This document shows positions 61,300-64,000 of a stretch of DNA of 64,000 bases, one piece after another. The translations under genes were made by a program, and so were the position numbers. Origin of the DNA: Micromonospora peucetia (lineage in GTDB: Bacteria; Actinomycetota; Actinomycetes; Mycobacteriales; Micromonosporaceae). The stretch spans positions 2,666,001 through 2,730,000 of the forward strand of contig NZ_FMIC01000002.1 of NCBI RefSeq assembly GCF_900091625.1. Direction: 5' to 3'. The notes under the pieces were generated by a model that made no database searches, had not been told where the DNA came from, and saw nothing but the letters and a program-made list of their open reading frames with translations. Each line of letters begins with the position of its first letter. Position 1 is the first letter of the stretch.

Positions 61300-62598
61300 T
61301 CACAGCGGGAGTTCCGCGCGGATCGTGGTGGGTCCGCCGGCCGGGCTGACCACGGAGAGCCGGCCGCCGGCGGCGCGGACCCGGTCGGCGATGCCGACCA
61401 GCCCGTGCCCCTTGGCCAGGTGGGCGCCGCCCTGACCGTCGTCGTCGACGTTGACCTCCAGCCGCCCGTCGTGCCGGGCCACGGTGATCTGGCACTCGGT
61501 CGCCCGGCTGTGCTTGGCGACGTTGGTCAGCGCCTCGGCCACCACGAAGTAGGCGGTGCTCTCCACCGCCGGTTCGAGCCGGCCGGCCGGGCTGGCCAGT
61601 TCCGGGTCCACCCGCAGCTCGATCGGGATCAGGCCGCGCCCGGCCAGCGCCGCCAGGGCGCTGGGCAGGCCCCGGTCGACCAGGATCGGCGGCGCGATGC
61701 CCCGGGACAGGGCGCGCAGCTCGGCGAGCGTCTCCCGGGTCTGGGTGACCGCCTCGTCCAGGGTGCGCGCGGCGGCCTCCGGGTCGGTGGCGAGTTGCTG
61801 GCGGGCCCGGCTGAGATCCATCGCGAGCCGGACCAGGCGCTGCTGCGGGCCGTCGTGGATGTCCCGCTCCAGCCGGCGCAGCGCGCTCGCCTCGGCGGAG
61901 ACGGCGGCCCGCTTCTGCTCCTCCAGCACGATGATCCGGTTGCGCATCTCGGCCACGCCGGTGAGCAGGGCCCGGCCGAAGCTGGCCTGGAGCAGCGCGC
62001 AGCCGCGGGCCACGATCGGCAGGGTGATCAGGAAGAACAGCCCGATCGCGGTGTGCAGCCCGATCCGGGCGATGGTCGAGTCGCCCAGGCCGAGGAGCTG
62101 GGGGAGACCGACGTCCTCCGGGTCGCCGTGCGGCAGCGCCCAGTCGTACGCCCAGTAGAGGCTGCCGGCGACGGCACCGGCCCACCAGACGAGCGTGACC
62201 ACGAAGGTGACGATGGCCACGATCAGCTTGAGGATGCCGTGCGCCAGGTCGAGCCAGGACTGCGCGTCCCCCATCGGCACGAAGATCCGCCGCCAGGCGC
62301 TCGCCCCGGGCTCGGGGAGCCGGTACCGGGGGCGGATCCGGGCCTGGTGGAGCACGGCGGGGAGGCGAAGTCGCTCGATGTCGGCGAGGCCCCGGGCGGC
62401 GTAGAGGGTGCCGCTGAGGATCGGCAGGCCGATCACCGTCACCACCAGCCCGAGCCCGGCCGCCAGGCCGACCAGCAGGACGGCGAAGCTGGCCAGGGCC
62501 AGCGGGAGGCCCAGCAGCACGTAGCCGGAGTCCAGCAGGAGCTGTCGGGAGATGGTCGGCACCGGCACGGGCTGGTCGGCGGCGGGTACGGCGGTCAT
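61300..62598 (-). CDS. Sensor histidine kinase (HisKA_3, sensor-domain type)
   Basis: The product is 432 residues from ATG 62598; TAGCCT (62611-62606, minus strand) 7 nt upstream indicates a leaderless mRNA. The N-terminal sensor domain has four membrane segments in two pairs (LLLGLPLALASFAVLLVGLA-like, LIVAIVTFVVTLVWWAGAVA). The phosphoacceptor is RLERDIHDGPQQRLVRLAMD, and the ATP-binding part has ALTNVAKHSRATE and GHGLVGIADRVRAAG. This class senses cell-envelope signals; the stimulus is unknown. Confidence 0.92.
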   Translation of the reverse strand: MTAVPAADQPVPVPTISRQLLLDSGYVLLGLPLALASFAVLLVGLAAGLGLVVTVIGLPILSGTLYAARGLADIERLRLPAVLHQARIRPRYRLPEPGASAWRRIFVPMGDAQSWLDLAHGILKLIVAIVTFVVTLVWWAGAVAGSLYWAYDWALPHGDPEDVGLPQLLGLGDSTIARIGLHTAIGLFFLITLPIVARGCALLQASFGRALLTGVAEMRNRIIVLEEQKRAAVSAEASALRRLERDIHDGPQQRLVRLAMDLSRARQQLATDPEAAARTLDEAVTQTRETLAELRALSRGIAPPILVDRGLPSALAALAGRGLIPIELRVDPELASPAGRLEPAVESTAYFVVAEALTNVAKHSRATECQITVARHDGRLEVNVDDDGQGGAHLAKGHGLVGIADRVRAAGGRLSVVSPAGGPTTIRAELPL

Positions 62599-62657
62599 GC
62601 CAACGAGGCTAGGCAGCGCGGGCGGCCGGACCCATCCCGTCGGCCTGCCTCTCGGGC

Positions 62658-62673
62658 GTAGGGCTGGCCCTAC
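62658..62673. promoter_or_regulatory. Operator-like dyad upstream of the kinase gene
   Basis: GTAGGGC-TG-GCCCTAC is a perfect 7-bp inverted repeat 60 bp before the kinase start, a likely binding site of the NarL-type regulator for autoregulation. Confidence 0.55.
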
Positions 62674-62862
62674 CGTGACCGGATCGTGGGCGAGCCGTGG
62701 CCGTGCGATTGGTCAGAGAAGTCGTAATTGAGCAATAATCAGCGCGGCCGGCGCCATCGGCCCCGCCCGGAGGCCGGGCAACGGCCGGCGGAGGCCCGCT
62801 GGATCGATCTTGCGGAATGGAGGGGCTGGTGAAGCCGCGTCGCGGGCTTTCAAGATCGCGAT

Positions 62863-62891
62863 TTGTGCACGCGTTCACAAGCGCCTACTCT
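62863..62891 (+). promoter_or_regulatory. Rex operator and promoter of rex
   Basis: TTGTGCACGCGTTCACAA (62863-62880) matches the Rex site TGTGAAC-N3-TTCACA except for one half-site base. TACTCT (62886-62891) is the -10, so the operator covers the -35 and spacer. The leader to ATG 63000 is about 100 nt. Confidence 0.8.
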
Positions 62892-62999
62892 GTAATTCCG
62901 ACGCGCCCTGCTAGCACAGCCGGCATTCTCGGTCGCCAGCGGGAGTCCCTGAACGGCCGGCCGCACGAGCTGGCTGAGGATCGCACCGCACGGAGTCTC

Positions 63000-63770
63000 A
63001 TGAGTCAGCACCGTCACCCTGGTGCGCCCGGCCGCGCCGGTGCCGTACCGGCGCTTCCGGACCTGCCGGAGGCGACCGTCGCCCGGCTCCCGGAATACCT
63101 CCGTGCCCTGCACAATCTCGCCGACACCGGTCACGAGACCGTGTCCAGCGAGGGGCTGGCCGGCGCCGCCGGCGTGAACTCCGCGAAGCTCCGCAAGGAC
63201 CTGTCGCACCTCGGCTCGTACGGGACCCGGGGCGTCGGCTACGACGTTTCGCTGCTGATCGACCAGATCGAGTACGTGCTCGGGCTCACCCAGCGGCGGG
63301 CCGTCGCCCTGGTCGGCGTGGGTAACCTCGGTCACGCCCTCGCCGGCTACGACGGCTTCGCCAGCCGCGGCTTCCGGATCGCCGCGCTCTTCGACGCCGA
63401 TGCCGGACGGGTCGGCGAGGAGATCAACGGGCTGATCGTCCGGCACATCGACGAGCTGGCCCGGGTCGCCGTCGAGGAGGCCATCGCCATCGGCGTGATC
63501 GCCACCCCGGCCCCGGCCGCCCAGGCGGTGGCGGACCAGCTCGTGGCCGTGGGTGTGACGAGCATCCTGAACTTCGCCCCGTGCGTACTCTCGGTGCCGG
63601 AGGGCGTCGACGTACGCAAGGTCGACCTCGCCATCGAGCTGCAGATCCTGTCCTTCCACGAGCACCGCAAGGCATCGCTGACCGCGCTTCCCGCCACCGG
63701 TGGGTCCGCCCTCACCGCCCTGCCCGGGGGGCTCGCCGTCACCGAACCGCAGGAGGCGATCGGCACGTGA
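63000..63770 (+). CDS. rex: Redox-sensing repressor Rex
   Basis: The product is 256 residues from ATG 63000. An N-terminal winged helix (ATVARLPEYLRALHNLADTG, VSSEGLAGAAGVNSAKLRKD) with LSHLGSYGTRGVGYDV leads to a Rossmann NAD(H)-binding domain (AVALVGVGNLGHALAGYDGF, IGVIATPAPAAQAVADQLV) and a domain-swapping helix (LAIELQILSFHEHRK). Rex leaves its operators when NADH rises, linking respiration genes to redox state. It is coupled to hemA by a GTGA overlap. Confidence 0.96.
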   Translation: MSQHRHPGAPGRAGAVPALPDLPEATVARLPEYLRALHNLADTGHETVSSEGLAGAAGVNSAKLRKDLSHLGSYGTRGVGYDVSLLIDQIEYVLGLTQRRAVALVGVGNLGHALAGYDGFASRGFRIAALFDADAGRVGEEINGLIVRHIDELARVAVEEAIAIGVIATPAPAAQAVADQLVAVGVTSILNFAPCVLSVPEGVDVRKVDLAIELQILSFHEHRKASLTALPATGGSALTALPGGLAVTEPQEAIGT

Positions 63771-64000
63771 AACTGCTCGTCGTCGGCGCGTCCTACCGCA
63801 CCGCTCCCGTCGCCACGCTGGAGCAGCTCGCGGTCGGCCCCGCGGACCTCACCCGCACCCTGGACCGGCTGGTCGCCCAGCCGTACGTGACCGAGGCCGT
63901 GCTCGTCTCCACCTGTAACCGGGTGGAGGTCTACGCCGCCGTGTCCGGTTTCCACGGCGGCCTCGGCGACATCTGCGCGGTGCTGGCCGAGCATGCCGGT
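63767..64000 (+). CDS. hemA: Glutamyl-tRNA reductase, 5' end only
   Basis: The frame starts at GTG 63767 inside the rex stop and runs off the window after 78 residues. LLVVGASYRTAPVATLEQLA and the catalytic-cysteine motif VLVSTCNRVEVYAAV are visible. HemA reduces Glu-tRNA to glutamate-1-semialdehyde, the first committed step of heme synthesis. Coupling to rex places heme supply under NADH control, as in Streptomyces. Confidence 0.95.
   Translation, partial: MKLLVVGASYRTAPVATLEQLAVGPADLTRTLDRLVAQPYVTEAVLVSTCNRVEVYAAVSGFHGGLGDICAVLAEHAG

Noticed and set aside
61144..62661. Plus-strand open frame of 505 codons opposite the histidine kinase
   Set aside because: It is antisense to HisKA_3 and receiver motifs and is rich in Gly, Gln and Arg without domains.

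Overview
This 64 kb window is very GC-rich chromosomal DNA from an actinomycete. I place it in the Micromonosporaceae, most likely Micromonospora. The evidence is extreme GC at third codon positions, frequent GTG starts, many TAnnnT boxes 6-8 nt before start codons (leaderless mRNAs), mycothiol synthesis (mshA), the sporulation sigma factor BldN with its anti-sigma RsbN, and gene order. From about 12.2 kb to the right end the order follows the M. tuberculosis block Rv0474-Rv0509 (XRE regulator, HBHA-like protein, DUF2516, murB, SDR, mshA, YbjN, gpm, senX3-regX3, Ppx/GppA, TIM-barrel protein, BldC-like regulator, ribosomal protein bS22, epimerase, acyltransferase, SerB-type HAD, glutaredoxin, hemA). 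The right end also matches the Streptomyces bldN-rsbN / rex-hemA neighbourhood. No phage, IS element, CRISPR array, tRNA or rRNA was found.

Layout. 0-9.4 kb: the end of sseC, a membrane protein, a debranching-type glycosidase broken by two single-base losses, SCP2 and DsrE proteins, a tiny membrane protein, a nitrobindin-like protein, pabC, a Fur regulator with ygfZ, a BKACE enzyme and an asparaginase. 9.4-11.3 kb: a DUF5753/DUF397 regulatory pair divergent from two small conserved genes, one frameshifted. 11.3-21.5 kb: hydrolases, the HBHA-like operon, small regulator/enzyme pairs (WYL+SDR, VOC+MerR), EI24, GNAT and RidA. 21.6-27.3 kb: a CebR/BglC-type operon for import and cleavage of a beta-glucoside, with one LacI-type operator. 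27.6-35.1 kb: murB, mshA, YbjN and a Rho-N/Lys-Ala-repeat DNA-binding protein. 35.1-39.0 kb: a repeat-rich stretch with two tandem MFS exporters. 39-45.5 kb: gpmA, the phosphate-sensing phoU/senX3/regX3 group, and a phosphatase. 45.5-50.4 kb: a CGNR regulator, a YgiB/YgiC-like pair, proline dehydrogenase and a TetR operon. 51-57.2 kb: BldC-like regulator, bS22, epimerase, acyltransferase, HAD, RsbN and BldN. 57.8-64 kb: acyl-CoA synthetase, glutaredoxin, HAD phosphatase, a two-component system, rex and the start of hemA.

The most unusual material is non-coding. Two intergenic copies of a long palindromic element (30003-30079 and 50467-50561) share arm sequence and the same 20-27-20 nt core geometry; mismatches in one copy are mostly G-U pairs, as if selection acts on RNA. 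A shorter relative (36504-36550) sits in frame inside an MFS gene. Other dispersed palindromes, VNTRs and microsatellites lie around them. Readable regulatory sites include a sigma-BldN-like promoter for rsbN, a sigma-R-like promoter for mshA, a Rex operator, PHO-box-like repeats, LacI-, MerR- and TetR-type operators, and two divergent promoters whose -10 boxes overlap in a 24 bp gap.

Four places (about 1621, 2347, 9966 and 37488) look like single-base losses in otherwise well-kept reading frames. They may be real mutations or assembly errors; the raw reads would decide.
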